Positions 6,175 through 13,505 of a stretch of DNA of 13,743 nucleotides are shown here, piece by piece. The notes below the pieces were generated by a model that did no database searches, was not told the origin of the DNA, and saw nothing but the letters and a program-made list of their open reading frames with translations. Each line of letters starts with the position of its first letter. The stretch's first letter is position 1. Source of the DNA: JANMDU01 sp043777675 (GTDB lineage Bacteria; Pseudomonadota; Gammaproteobacteria; Burkholderiales; Burkholderiaceae_C); NCBI GenBank assembly GCA_043777675.1, contig JAYWHR010000030.1, forward strand, positions 1-13,743. Reading direction: 5' to 3'. The translations under genes and the position numbers were made by a program.

Positions 6175-6492
6175 GTGAAATCCATCGTTTTGATTCTTAC
6201 CGCCGCACTGGCCACCGTCTTGCATATCAGCGCACAGGCGCAAACCGTCCAAGACCTTAATATTCGCAGCTTGGCGGCCACCTGCGCCAACTGCCACGGC
6301 ACGAATGGCAAAGCGCAGGATGGCTCAGCCGTGGTGAGCCTTGCAGGCTTGCCACGCGACTACATCGTGGCGCAAATGGCTGCTTTTAAAAGCGGCGCGC
6401 GTTCAGCGACTGTGATGCATCAGCTGGCCAAAGGCTATAGCGATGCCCAGATCGAACAGATTGCCGGCTACTTTGCCGCGCAGAAAAAATAA
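6175..6492 (+). CDS. fccA: Monoheme cytochrome c, probable sulfide dehydrogenase cytochrome subunit
   Basis: A 105-residue periplasmic c-type cytochrome. A Sec signal peptide (residues 1-22, ending ISAQA) precedes a single heme-binding CANCH (37-41) in LAATCANCHGTNGKAQDGSA; Met81 in SATVMHQLAKGY is the likely distal ligand. The start is GTG 6175, which has AAGGAG six bases upstream and puts the signal peptide at the N-terminus; the frame is open further to an ATG at 6136 but that would precede the signal peptide. The next gene, whose ribosome-binding site overlaps this stop codon, is an FCSD-type flavoprotein, so the pair is probably a flavocytochrome c sulfide dehydrogenase. The mature size (about 83 residues) fits the small monoheme type rather than the diheme subunit of purple sulfur bacteria. 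Confidence 0.85.
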   Translation: MKSIVLILTAALATVLHISAQAQTVQDLNIRSLAATCANCHGTNGKAQDGSAVVSLAGLPRDYIVAQMAAFKSGARSATVMHQLAKGYSDAQIEQIAGYFAAQKK

Positions 6493-6505
6493 GGAGCGCA
6501 CGATC

Positions 6506-7810
6506 ATGATTGCCCGTAGAAGTTTTATCCAATCCTCCGCTGCTCTTTCCATGCTTGGTTTGGCTGGCTGCGCTACCACACCCAGCGAGCAGGCCATTCC
6601 TGCCAAGGCGCGCGTGGTAGTGATCGGTGGCGGCTATGGTGGCGCTACAGCTGCAAAGTATGTGCGCTTGTTGTCTGACTACAAAATCGATGTGGTGCTG
6701 ATTGAGCCGAGCGATATGTTTGTCTCTTGCCCGATTTCCAATCTGGTGATTGGCGGCAGCAAGCAAATCAAAGATGTGACGAGCGCTTATGGCGGTTTGT
6801 CGAAAAATCACGGCGTAACGATGGTTAAAGACATGGCCACCGACATTGACGCCACGCGACGCATCGTCACGCTAGCCCGCGGCGCACAAATCGGCTACGA
6901 CAAATTGATCGTCTCGCCGGGTATTGATTTGCTTTTAGGTAGCATTGAAGGCTTGCGCGAAGCCAGTGATGCTGGCCAGATTTTGCAAGCTTGGAAAGCT
7001 GGCGCGGAGACGGTCGCGCTGCGCAAGCAACTGATAGACATGGCCGATGGAGGAACATTTGCCATCACGATTCCCGTAGCACCTTATCGCTGCCCACCCG
7101 GCCCGTACGAGCGCGCCTGCCAAGTGGCTTGGTATTTCAAGCAGGCCAAGCCAAAATCCAAGGTATTGATCTTAGATGGTAATCCCGATGTCACCTCTAA
7201 AGCGGCATTGTTCAAAAAGGTGTGGGCTGAGCAATACAAAGGCATCATCGAGTATCGCAACAGCCATAACGTCACAGCAGTCGATGCCAAGACGGGCACG
7301 ATCAAATTTGATGTACAAGAGGACGTTAAAGCCCAAGTGCTCAACGTGTTGCCGGCCATGCGCGCTGGGCGAATCGCAGTACAAACTGGCCTTAACAATC
7401 AAGCCAACGGCCGCTGGTGTGGCGTCAACTATCAAAACTTTGAATCCACCGCCGCTAAGAATATCCATGTGTTGGGCGATTCCATCCAAATTGCGCCGGC
7501 CATGCCCAAGAGCGGCCACATGGCCAACAGCCATGCCAAAGTGGCTGCGGCGGCCATCGTGGCGGAGCTGTCTGGATGGGAAATCAACGCCAACCCAATG
7601 CTCACTAATACTTGCTACAGCTTTGTCAACGACAAAGATGTCGTGCATGTGGCCAGCGTGCATGAGTATGTGGCGGCTGAAAAGACGTTTAAAACTGTGG
7701 CCGGCTCGGGCGGCGTGTCTGCGATTGATCTCAAACCCGATGTCACGCAGCTTGAAGGCGTGTATGCGATGAATTGGGCGCAAAATATTTGGGCGGACAC
7801 TTTGACTTAA
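6506..7810 (+). CDS. fccB: Sulfide dehydrogenase (flavocytochrome c) flavoprotein subunit
   Basis: A 434-residue FAD protein of the FCSD/SQR family that would oxidise sulfide and pass electrons to the adjacent cytochrome. ARVVVIGGGYGGATAAKYV (36-54) is the FAD-binding Rossmann motif; FVSCPISNLVIGG carries Cys75, the position of the covalent 8-alpha-S-cysteinyl FAD link in known FCSD. Cys196 (PYRCPPGPYERAC) and Cys370 (NTCYSFV) are candidates for the redox-active disulfide; this assignment is by motif position, not alignment. HVLGDSIQIAPAMPKSGHMAN is the second FAD motif. The N-terminus MIARRSFIQSSAALSMLGLA followed by GC has a twin-arginine signal and also a lipobox (LAGC, Cys22). An AAGGAG site overlapping the previous stop sits 9 bases before ATG 6506. 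The alternative name soxF is used for related genes in sox clusters; no sox genes are visible here. Confidence 0.9.
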   Translation: MIARRSFIQSSAALSMLGLAGCATTPSEQAIPAKARVVVIGGGYGGATAAKYVRLLSDYKIDVVLIEPSDMFVSCPISNLVIGGSKQIKDVTSAYGGLSKNHGVTMVKDMATDIDATRRIVTLARGAQIGYDKLIVSPGIDLLLGSIEGLREASDAGQILQAWKAGAETVALRKQLIDMADGGTFAITIPVAPYRCPPGPYERACQVAWYFKQAKPKSKVLILDGNPDVTSKAALFKKVWAEQYKGIIEYRNSHNVTAVDAKTGTIKFDVQEDVKAQVLNVLPAMRAGRIAVQTGLNNQANGRWCGVNYQNFESTAAKNIHVLGDSIQIAPAMPKSGHMANSHAKVAAAAIVAELSGWEINANPMLTNTCYSFVNDKDVVHVASVHEYVAAEKTFKTVAGSGGVSAIDLKPDVTQLEGVYAMNWAQNIWADTLT

Positions 7811-7843
7811 AGCGCAGCGCTGGCGAACCACTACACTTGTTAG

Positions 7844-9337
7844 GTGATTACGCCACTCTCTCCTCCATCATCTTCCCCCAAACCAGCAGCTCGTGTGGTG
7901 AAAACCATCCGCCCTGCTTCGCAACCTGCCTCGCGCGGCGGAAACAACGAAAGCGTAGCCCCCAGAGCTAAGCCCATGCCCACCACGCTGGCGCATCAGT
8001 TGCAACAAGTTGCTAACTTTTTAATAGCGCTCCGCGCAGGTAATTCATGGGCTGCCGCTCAATTTGATGTTGAAAATGCACAGCGAGCGGGGATTCAGGC
8101 GATCACATTCGCTGTGCTCCGGCATTTGGGTCAAGCGCATGCGCTTCGCGTAGCGCTCGCACCGAAAAAGCCCGTGCCAGCGGCCGATGCTTTGCTGATT
8201 GCAGCCTTGGCGTTGCTGTGCGCTCAAAATTCAGAGAACCCTCCACCGGGCGCTGCATACCGGGACGATGTGATCGTCAGCCAAGCCGTGGAGGCAATCA
8301 AGCTACAGCCTCATTTGGCTGCGCAATCAAGCTTTATTAATGCCTGCCTGCGTCGCTTTTTGCGCGAACGCATCTCGTTGCTGCAAAGCCTGCGTGGCAA
8401 TTTAGAGGCGCAATTCAATCATCCACTGTGGTGGGTGCGGCAGGTGCAACGTGACTGGCCGGAGGATTGGCAGGCCTTGATGCACGCCAATCGCCACAGC
8501 GCACCGCTTACGTTGCGAATTAATGAGCAAAAGTGCTCAGTAGCCGGTATGGAATCTGCGCTGAATGCTACTGAATTCATAGTGAATACACAGATGCATG
8601 CGGTAGCGCATACTGGCCTAGAACTCTCGCGCAGCCTGCCTGTTTCGCAATTGCCGGGCTATGCAGAGGGATGGTTTTCCGTACAAGATGCAGCGGCGCA
8701 ATTGGCTGCACCACTGCTGCTACAGGCGCTTTCTTGCAGTCCACTTGCCAAGCCCTTGCGCATCCTCGATGCATGCGCTGCGCCTGGCGGCAAAACCTCC
8801 CATTTGCTCGAGTGGGCGGCGGCTCGAAATATTCTTGTGGAAGTGATCGCGCTGGATGTGGATGCGCTGCGCTGCGAGCGGATTGAAGAGAATCTCAAAC
8901 GCTTGGGGCTGCATGCACGCATCGTTGTGGCGGATGCTGCCGATCCCGCCGCTTGGCATGATGGGCAGCACTTTGATGGCATCCTGCTTGATGCGCCCTG
9001 TACCGCCAGTGGCATCGTGCGCCGCCATCCAGATATACCGTGGTTACGCCGTGATACGGACATCGATGGCTTGGCTGCGCAGCAAAAACGTCTGCTGAAG
9101 GCGCTTTGGCCATTGGTCAAAGATGGTGGTGCATTGCTCTATTGCACCTGCTCGGTTTTCAAAGCTGAAGGCTCAGATCAGATCGAAGCGTTTGTTGCAA
9201 ACAACACTGATGCCCGGTCTTTAGCTGCTCCAGGCCATTTGTTGCCCCTAAAAACGCATGATTCATTCCCCATGCCTGAGAATTACTTAGGTGGACACGA
9301 TGGATTTTTCTACGCTCTGCTGCGCAAGCAGCCCTAA
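7844..9337 (+). CDS. rsmB: 16S rRNA (cytosine-967-C5)-methyltransferase RsmB
   Basis: RsmB makes m5C967 in 16S rRNA. An N-terminal NusB-like RNA-binding helical domain is followed by an S-adenosylmethionine methyltransferase domain: ILDACAAPGGKTSHLLEW (SAM site), LLDAPCTASGIVRRHPDIPW (the PC motif) and LLYCTCSVFKAEGSDQIE (the TCS motif with the catalytic cysteine). The frame opens at GTG 7844 with a Pro/Ser/Ala-rich stretch of about 44 residues before ATG 7976 (MPTTLAHQLQQVANF), where family similarity begins. From 7976 the protein is 453 residues, closer to the E. coli size (429). Neither start has a clear Shine-Dalgarno, so the true start is uncertain. It begins 33 bases after fccB; those bases contain the palindrome AGCGCAGCGCT (7811-7821). 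Its 3' end overlaps the next gene by 38 bases. Confidence 0.93.
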   Translation: MITPLSPPSSSPKPAARVVKTIRPASQPASRGGNNESVAPRAKPMPTTLAHQLQQVANFLIALRAGNSWAAAQFDVENAQRAGIQAITFAVLRHLGQAHALRVALAPKKPVPAADALLIAALALLCAQNSENPPPGAAYRDDVIVSQAVEAIKLQPHLAAQSSFINACLRRFLRERISLLQSLRGNLEAQFNHPLWWVRQVQRDWPEDWQALMHANRHSAPLTLRINEQKCSVAGMESALNATEFIVNTQMHAVAHTGLELSRSLPVSQLPGYAEGWFSVQDAAAQLAAPLLLQALSCSPLAKPLRILDACAAPGGKTSHLLEWAAARNILVEVIALDVDALRCERIEENLKRLGLHARIVVADAADPAAWHDGQHFDGILLDAPCTASGIVRRHPDIPWLRRDTDIDGLAAQQKRLLKALWPLVKDGGALLYCTCSVFKAEGSDQIEAFVANNTDARSLAAPGHLLPLKTHDSFPMPENYLGGHDGFFYALLRKQP

Positions 9338-9926
9338 GCCGAAGCGGGCTTGGCTGTTGCATGTTTGGCTAGCTTGTCTGCTCGCATTTCTGATTGGGCT
9401 TCCCGCTTATTCGCAGAACACTACCGATGTGACCAATGTGCGCTTAGAGCAATCACCTGATGGGATGTACCTGAGTGTAACGATACGCTTTGAGCTCACT
9501 AGCGCCGTTGAAGATGCTTTACGTAAGGGCATTCCAATTACCTTTGTAGCTGAGGCACAGATTTTGCGGGACCGTTGGTATTGGTATGACAGAAATGTGG
9601 CGACTGCCACGCGAAACGTGCGCTTGTCATATCAGCCGCTGACACGCCGCTGGCGCATCAGCGTGGTGGCAAATAGCGAGCCATCGACCGGTGCGAGCCT
9701 ATCCCAAAGCTTTGATCAGCTCTCGGATGCAATTGCAGCCGTAAGCCGCATCTCCCGATGGAAGATAGCCGAGGGTGCGGAGGTTGAGCAAGATTCTCGC
9801 CACAATGTGGTTTTCCGCTTTCGCTTAGATACAACACAGTTGCCCCGTCCGATGCAAATCGGCATCACCGGTAATGCGGATTGGAGTATTTCAGTTCAGC
9901 GCAATTTTCGTCCTGAGGCACGCTGA
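9300..9926 (+). CDS. DUF4390-family exported protein
   Basis: A 208-residue protein with an N-terminal hydrophobic segment (about residues 17-36, ending PAYSQN) that looks like a cleavable signal peptide or anchor, followed by a beta-rich domain: VTNVRLEQSPDGMYLSVTIR, RDRWYWYDRNVATATRNVRL and SYQPLTRRWRISV. This is the pattern of DUF4390 proteins, which in betaproteobacteria are typically encoded between rsmB and ntrY. Function is unknown; the fixed position suggests a link with the NtrYX envelope sensor, but that is inference. The start is either GTG 9291 or ATG 9300; an AGGTGG Shine-Dalgarno-like site at 9289-9294 favours 9300. Either way the gene starts inside the end of rsmB, suggesting translational coupling. 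Confidence 0.82.
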   Translation: MDFSTLCCASSPKPKRAWLLHVWLACLLAFLIGLPAYSQNTTDVTNVRLEQSPDGMYLSVTIRFELTSAVEDALRKGIPITFVAEAQILRDRWYWYDRNVATATRNVRLSYQPLTRRWRISVVANSEPSTGASLSQSFDQLSDAIAAVSRISRWKIAEGAEVEQDSRHNVVFRFRLDTTQLPRPMQIGITGNADWSISVQRNFRPEAR

Positions 9927-9940
9927 GCGCGAATCATCGC

Positions 9941-12319
9941 ATGCGTCCTCAAGTAGTCAAAGATTCTGTGCTGGATTCGTCTCTCGGCGATTCACAGCAC
10001 CGGCAAGCGCAGAGAAGTCGCAGCCTGCGCTGGGTCGTCACGCTAGGTGCCGTGGCCATGCTCGCTGTAGCTTCTGTGCTCGTGTTTCTTCTAGCCCTGG
10101 CCACCAATAACCAAACCCAATTTGAGCAGTATTACGAGCGCTTGCTGTATCTTAACATCGGCGTGGGCGCAGCCTTCCTTTTAGTGATTGTTTGGGCTTT
10201 ATGGCGCTTAGTGATGCGTTTGCGGCGTGGCAAGTTTGGTAGCCGCCTATTGCTCAAGCTTGCCGCCATTTTTGCGCTGGTTGGCTTTGTACCTGGCGTG
10301 CTGATTTACACAGTCTCCTATCAATTCGTTGCGCGCTCGATTGAGAGTTGGTTTAATGTGAAGGTCGAAGGCGCGCTCGATGCGGGATTGAATCTCGGGC
10401 GCAGCACAATGGAATCGCTTTCTAATAGTCTGGCCAGCAAGACGCAAGCCGCTGCGCAGCAACTGAGCGAGAGTGCGCTGATCGGCCCACTGGCCATGGA
10501 GCGCCTGAGAGAGCAATTGGATGCTACCGATGTGATTCTGTGGAGCGCTTCTGGTCAAGTGATTACCAGCGCTGGGCAATCGCGCTTTGTGCTTTCGCCC
10601 GACCGCCCAAGTAGTACACAACTGCGCCAAGCGCGCAGCGCGCGTGTGATCAGCCAGATCGAAGGCTTGGATGAGGCTGCGGAGAAACCCACCAATTCTG
10701 GCAACGTGCGCATCAAAGCGCTAGCGGCTGTCAGCAGCGGGAGCCTCGGCCAACTCGGGCTAGGCACACTAACCAGCGATGTGCGCTTCTTACAGGTCAC
10801 GCAGGCCGTGCCCGGAGGCTTAGTAGCCAATGCTTTGGCTGTGCAAGAAGCCTACAAAGAATATCAGCAAAGAGCGTTGGCGCGCGAAGGCTTGCGAAGT
10901 ATGTATCTTGCCACCCTCACGCTCAGCCTGTTTCTCACCATGTTTGGCGCGGTGCTTTTGGCCGCAGTGCTCGGCAATCAACTCGTGCGACCACTCTTAG
11001 TCTTGGCTGATGGCGTGGCGCAGGTGGCGGCAGGCGATTTGCGGCCCAAGGCTGCGCTGCAAACCCGCGATGAGCTGGGTGGTCTTACGCGCTCTTTTGC
11101 GCAGATGACACAACAACTTTCTGACGCGCGCACGCAATTGCAGGCCAGCTTGGGCGAGCTTGATGCCGCACGCTCGAATTTACAAACGATTTTGGATAAC
11201 TTAACGGCTGCAGTGATCGTGCTTGATGAGAAAGGCTGTATTGTGCAAGCCAATCCAGGCGCAACCCGTGTCCTGCATGCACCTTTAGCAGCTCACATCG
11301 GACATTCGCTAGCGAGTTTGCCAAGTCTAGAAGATTTTGCCCGCGACGTCGAAGAGCAATTTCGAGAGTTTTTCGGCGAGCGCAGTACACACGCCGATCA
11401 TTGGCAGCATTCCTTTGAGTTGGGCGGCCAAACTGGCGTGCAAAGCTTTGCGGGCAACGACACCACAACCAGTATCATTGCCCGAGGCGCAGCCTTACCC
11501 CATGGCCTTCGTCTCTTAGTGCTCGACGATATCACCGAGGTTGTGTCTGCTCAACGCTCGCGCGCTTGGGGCGAGGTGGCGCGTAGGCTCGCACATGAGA
11601 TCAAAAATCCGCTCACCCCGATTCAGCTCTCTGCGGAGCGGCTGGAGATGAAGCTTTTAGCCAAGCTCTCCGCGCCAGACGATGCCCTGCTCAAGCGCTC
11701 GGTCAAAACCATCGTTGATCAGGTCGACGCGATGAAACGCTTAGTCAATGAATTCCGTGATTACGCCCGCCTTCCCAGCGCTGATCTCAAGCCGCTCGAT
11801 ATCAATCTTTTGGTCAATGATGTACTGGCTTTATATGCCCCAGAAAACTCTATTGTGCCCATTACATCGACCCTCGATGCGGCCTGTCCACGTATCTTGG
11901 GAGATGCACAGCAACTGCGCCAAGTGATCCACAATTTACTGCAAAACGCACAAGATGCCAGCCTCACTGATAACAGCGGACTGCTTTCTGAGCGCAGTGG
12001 TCGCTTACCTCATGTAGAAATCAGTACCCGCTTTAATCCCACCAGCTCACGCGTACGCCTGATCGTACGAGATGCTGGCACAGGCTTTGTGCCACATATC
12101 TTGCTGCGTGCTTTTGAGCCTTACGTCACCACCAAATTACGCGGCACTGGACTAGGCTTGGCGGTGGTGAAGAAAATAGCCGACGAACATGGCGTTCGAA
12201 TTGAACTAAAAAATATTTTAAGCAGCGTAGAAAGTTCACGTGCAGTTACACAAAGCATGGATAACCCGAGCGCACAAGTGATCGGCGCGCAGGTCAGCCT
12301 CTCATTCCCTGTGGTGTAA
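9941..12319 (+). CDS. ntrY: Sensor histidine kinase NtrY
   Basis: A 792-residue membrane kinase of the NtrY type. There are three N-terminal membrane helices (about 30-55, 69-92, 104-126), a periplasmic region (about 127-317), a fourth helix (321-347), a HAMP linker (345-400) and a PAS domain (about 413-530). The kinase core follows: H-box ARRLAHEIKNPLTPIQLSAE with the phosphorylated His552, N-box QVIHNLLQNAQDAS (661-674), G1 DAGTGF (711-716), F-box FEPYVTTK and G2 GTGLGL (735-740). Its partner is the regulator gene 69 bases downstream. NtrYX systems are linked to nitrogen metabolism and respiratory or redox control; the signal sensed here is unknown. Unusual: about 20 extra residues (roughly 759-781) sit between the last kinase helix region and the final strand GAQVSLSFP. 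Confidence 0.93.
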   Translation: MRPQVVKDSVLDSSLGDSQHRQAQRSRSLRWVVTLGAVAMLAVASVLVFLLALATNNQTQFEQYYERLLYLNIGVGAAFLLVIVWALWRLVMRLRRGKFGSRLLLKLAAIFALVGFVPGVLIYTVSYQFVARSIESWFNVKVEGALDAGLNLGRSTMESLSNSLASKTQAAAQQLSESALIGPLAMERLREQLDATDVILWSASGQVITSAGQSRFVLSPDRPSSTQLRQARSARVISQIEGLDEAAEKPTNSGNVRIKALAAVSSGSLGQLGLGTLTSDVRFLQVTQAVPGGLVANALAVQEAYKEYQQRALAREGLRSMYLATLTLSLFLTMFGAVLLAAVLGNQLVRPLLVLADGVAQVAAGDLRPKAALQTRDELGGLTRSFAQMTQQLSDARTQLQASLGELDAARSNLQTILDNLTAAVIVLDEKGCIVQANPGATRVLHAPLAAHIGHSLASLPSLEDFARDVEEQFREFFGERSTHADHWQHSFELGGQTGVQSFAGNDTTTSIIARGAALPHGLRLLVLDDITEVVSAQRSRAWGEVARRLAHEIKNPLTPIQLSAERLEMKLLAKLSAPDDALLKRSVKTIVDQVDAMKRLVNEFRDYARLPSADLKPLDINLLVNDVLALYAPENSIVPITSTLDAACPRILGDAQQLRQVIHNLLQNAQDASLTDNSGLLSERSGRLPHVEISTRFNPTSSRVRLIVRDAGTGFVPHILLRAFEPYVTTKLRGTGLGLAVVKKIADEHGVRIELKNILSSVESSRAVTQSMDNPSAQVIGAQVSLSFPVV

Positions 12320-12326
12320 TACACAC

Positions 12327-12342
12327 GTGGCAAATCTGCCAC
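12327..12342 (+). repeat. Inverted repeat between ntrY and ntrX
   Basis: GTGGCA-AATC-TGCCAC forms a perfect 6-bp stem with a 4-nt loop, 7 bases after the ntrY stop and 46 bases before the ntrX ATG. No T-run follows, so it is not a standard terminator. It could be an mRNA processing or stability element, or a protein-binding site. Confidence 0.4.
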
Positions 12343-12388
12343 AAATAGCTCCCGATACGCAGACGGCAACAACAAGCAGACAGGCAAC

Positions 12389-13066
12389 ATGGCAAACATC
12401 TTGGTGGTTGATGATGAACTGGGGATCCGGGATTTACTCACCGAAATTCTCAGCGACGAGGGGCACAGCGTCGATACGGCGGATAACGCAGCACAAGCGC
12501 GTAAAGTACGAGCGAACAGTCAGCCTGATCTAATCTTGCTTGATATCTGGATGCCAGACACCGATGGCGTCACTTTGCTTAAAGAATGGTCAGCCACCGG
12601 GCTGCTTACCATGCCCATTGTGATGATGAGCGGCCACGCCACCATCGACACAGCCGTTGAGGCCACCAAAATTGGTGCGCACTCCTTCCTTGAAAAGCCA
12701 ATCACCCTGCAAAAACTACTTAAGGCAGTCAATGATGCTTTGGCCAAGGGCGAGCGAATCAAAGCATCAGCCCCTGTGGCTCGTACTAACACTGTTGAGC
12801 TAACGGTAGAAGCTGCTATGACTGGAGGTTCCAGCTTGCCGATGGCTGGGGATATCGGCCCTCAGGCGCTACAAAGCTTTAGCATGGATCAGCCACTGCG
12901 CGAGGCGCGTGATGAGTTCGAAAAGGCCTACTTTGAGTTCCATCTCGCTAAAGAGGGGGGATCCATGACGAGAGTTGCAGAGAAAACTGGTTTAGAGCGC
13001 ACCCATCTATATCGCAAGCTTAAGCAGCTGGGTGTTGACATCAATCGCAGTAAACGTGGTAATTGA
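12389..13066 (+). CDS. ntrX: NtrX-like response regulator, receiver plus Fis-type HTH, no AAA+ domain
   Basis: A 225-residue response regulator paired with NtrY. The receiver domain (1-120) has the acidic pair D8/D9 in LVVDDELGIRDLL, the phospho-acceptor D52 in LILLDIWMPDTDG, the switch serine S81 in VMMSGHAT and the conserved lysine K103 in FLEKP. After a linker of about 45 residues, the C-terminal segment REARDEFEKAYFEFHLAKEG followed by GSMTRVAEKTGLERTHLYRK is a Fis-type (HTH_8) DNA-binding domain. Canonical NtrX is about 450 residues with a central sigma54-activating AAA+ ATPase; here it is entirely absent and the reading frame is intact. The layout resembles ActR/RegA-type regulators, so it probably acts on sigma70 promoters. 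The ATG is preceded only by a weak site (ACAGGCAAC). Confidence 0.88.
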   Translation: MANILVVDDELGIRDLLTEILSDEGHSVDTADNAAQARKVRANSQPDLILLDIWMPDTDGVTLLKEWSATGLLTMPIVMMSGHATIDTAVEATKIGAHSFLEKPITLQKLLKAVNDALAKGERIKASAPVARTNTVELTVEAAMTGGSSLPMAGDIGPQALQSFSMDQPLREARDEFEKAYFEFHLAKEGGSMTRVAEKTGLERTHLYRKLKQLGVDINRSKRGN

Positions 13067-13086
13067 AGGCATTCAAGTTCTTTTTT
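13063..13086 (+). terminator. Weak candidate terminator after ntrX
   Basis: TTGAA-GGCA-TTCAA (13063-13076) overlaps the ntrX stop codon and is followed by GTTC and six T (13081-13086). The stem is only 5 bp and AT-rich, so termination may be inefficient. Confidence 0.35.
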
Positions 13087-13111
13087 ATGCAGCTCTGGCA
13101 GGTTGAGTTCG

Positions 13112-13129
13112 CAGCTTAGCTTTAAGCTG
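13112..13129 (+). repeat. Hairpin upstream of the tRNA operon
   Basis: CAGCTTA-GCTT-TAAGCTG is a perfect 7-bp stem with a 4-nt loop. There is no T-tract after it. It sits 26 bases before the -10 element of the tRNA promoter, so it could be a leftover terminator stem for ntrX or a binding site affecting the tRNA promoter. Confidence 0.4.
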
Positions 13130-13151
13130 TCAACAACATCCGCTGGAATCG

Positions 13152-13160
13152 TGGCATAAT
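13152..13160 (+). promoter_or_regulatory. Extended -10 promoter of the tRNA-tufB operon
   Basis: TGGCATAAT is an extended -10 element (TGn plus CATAAT, 5 of 6 to TATAAT), 12 bases before the first tRNA nucleotide, leaving a leader of about 6 nt. No good -35 is seen at 16-18 bases spacing. The following GCGAGG is GC-rich, the kind of discriminator found at stringently controlled stable-RNA promoters (inference). Confidence 0.55.
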
Positions 13161-13172
13161 GCGAGGTTCGCC

Positions 13173-13258
13173 GGAGAGGTGGCCGAGTGGTTAATGGCAG
13201 CAGACTGTAAATCTGCCCTCTTACGAGTACGCTGGTTCGAATCCAGCCCTCTCCACCA
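13173..13258 (+). tRNA. tyrU: tRNA-Tyr (anticodon GUA)
   Basis: Acceptor GGAGAGG (13173-13179) pairs with CCTCTCC (13248-13254), then A and an encoded CCA. The anticodon stem GCAGA/TCTGC closes the loop CTGTAAA with anticodon GTA at 13207-13209. A long variable arm makes it class II, as expected for tRNA-Tyr. GGTTCGAATCC is the T-arm. It is the first gene of the tRNA-Tyr/Gly/Thr-tufB operon, an order also seen in E. coli (tyrU-glyT-thrT-tufB). Confidence 0.97.
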
Positions 13259-13331
13259 GCGAAATGTTGATTGAGCGTGACGGAATTCGTCTGCTTTTGA
13301 GTTCGTTCTACACTTTGTAAAACGTTCAGAT

Positions 13332-13405
13332 GCGGGAGTAGTTCAATGGTAGAACCTTAGCCTTCCAAGCTAATGACACGGGTTCGATTCCCGTTTCCCG
13401 CTCCA
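13332..13405 (+). tRNA. glyT: tRNA-Gly (anticodon UCC)
   Basis: Acceptor GCGGGAG (13332-13338) pairs with TTCCCGC (13395-13401, with one G-U pair), followed by discriminator T and encoded CCA. The anticodon stem TTAGC/GCTAA closes the loop CTTCCAA with anticodon TCC at 13364-13366. The T-arm GGGTTCGATTCCC is canonical. It is separated from tRNA-Tyr by 73 bases with no other feature. Confidence 0.96.
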
Positions 13406-13443
13406 TGAGTATTTTCGATGGCATGGCATGCAGTATTTGTTGT

Positions 13444-13455
13444 GAGACATGTCTC
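13444..13455. repeat. Palindromes in the tRNA-Gly/tRNA-Thr spacer
   Basis: GAGACATGTCTC is a perfect 12-bp palindrome, overlapping at its right end with a second inverted repeat CTCGC-AGCGCA-GCGAG (13453-13468). Both lie in the 100-base spacer between tRNA-Gly and tRNA-Thr and may be processing hairpins in the precursor transcript. Confidence 0.4.
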
Positions 13456-13471
13456 GCAGCGCAGCGAGTCG

Positions 13472-13505
13472 TTTTGCCCTTGTGAGAAAAAGGGCGAATG
13501 TTTTT

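Noticed and set aside
7811..7821. AGCGCAGCGCT palindrome after fccB as a terminator
   Set aside because: Only a 5-bp stem with a 1-base loop and no T-tract, so it cannot act as an intrinsic terminator.
7172..7831. Minus-strand open frame of 219 residues opposite fccB
   Set aside because: It is antisense to a well-supported flavoprotein, His/Arg-rich and without domains.
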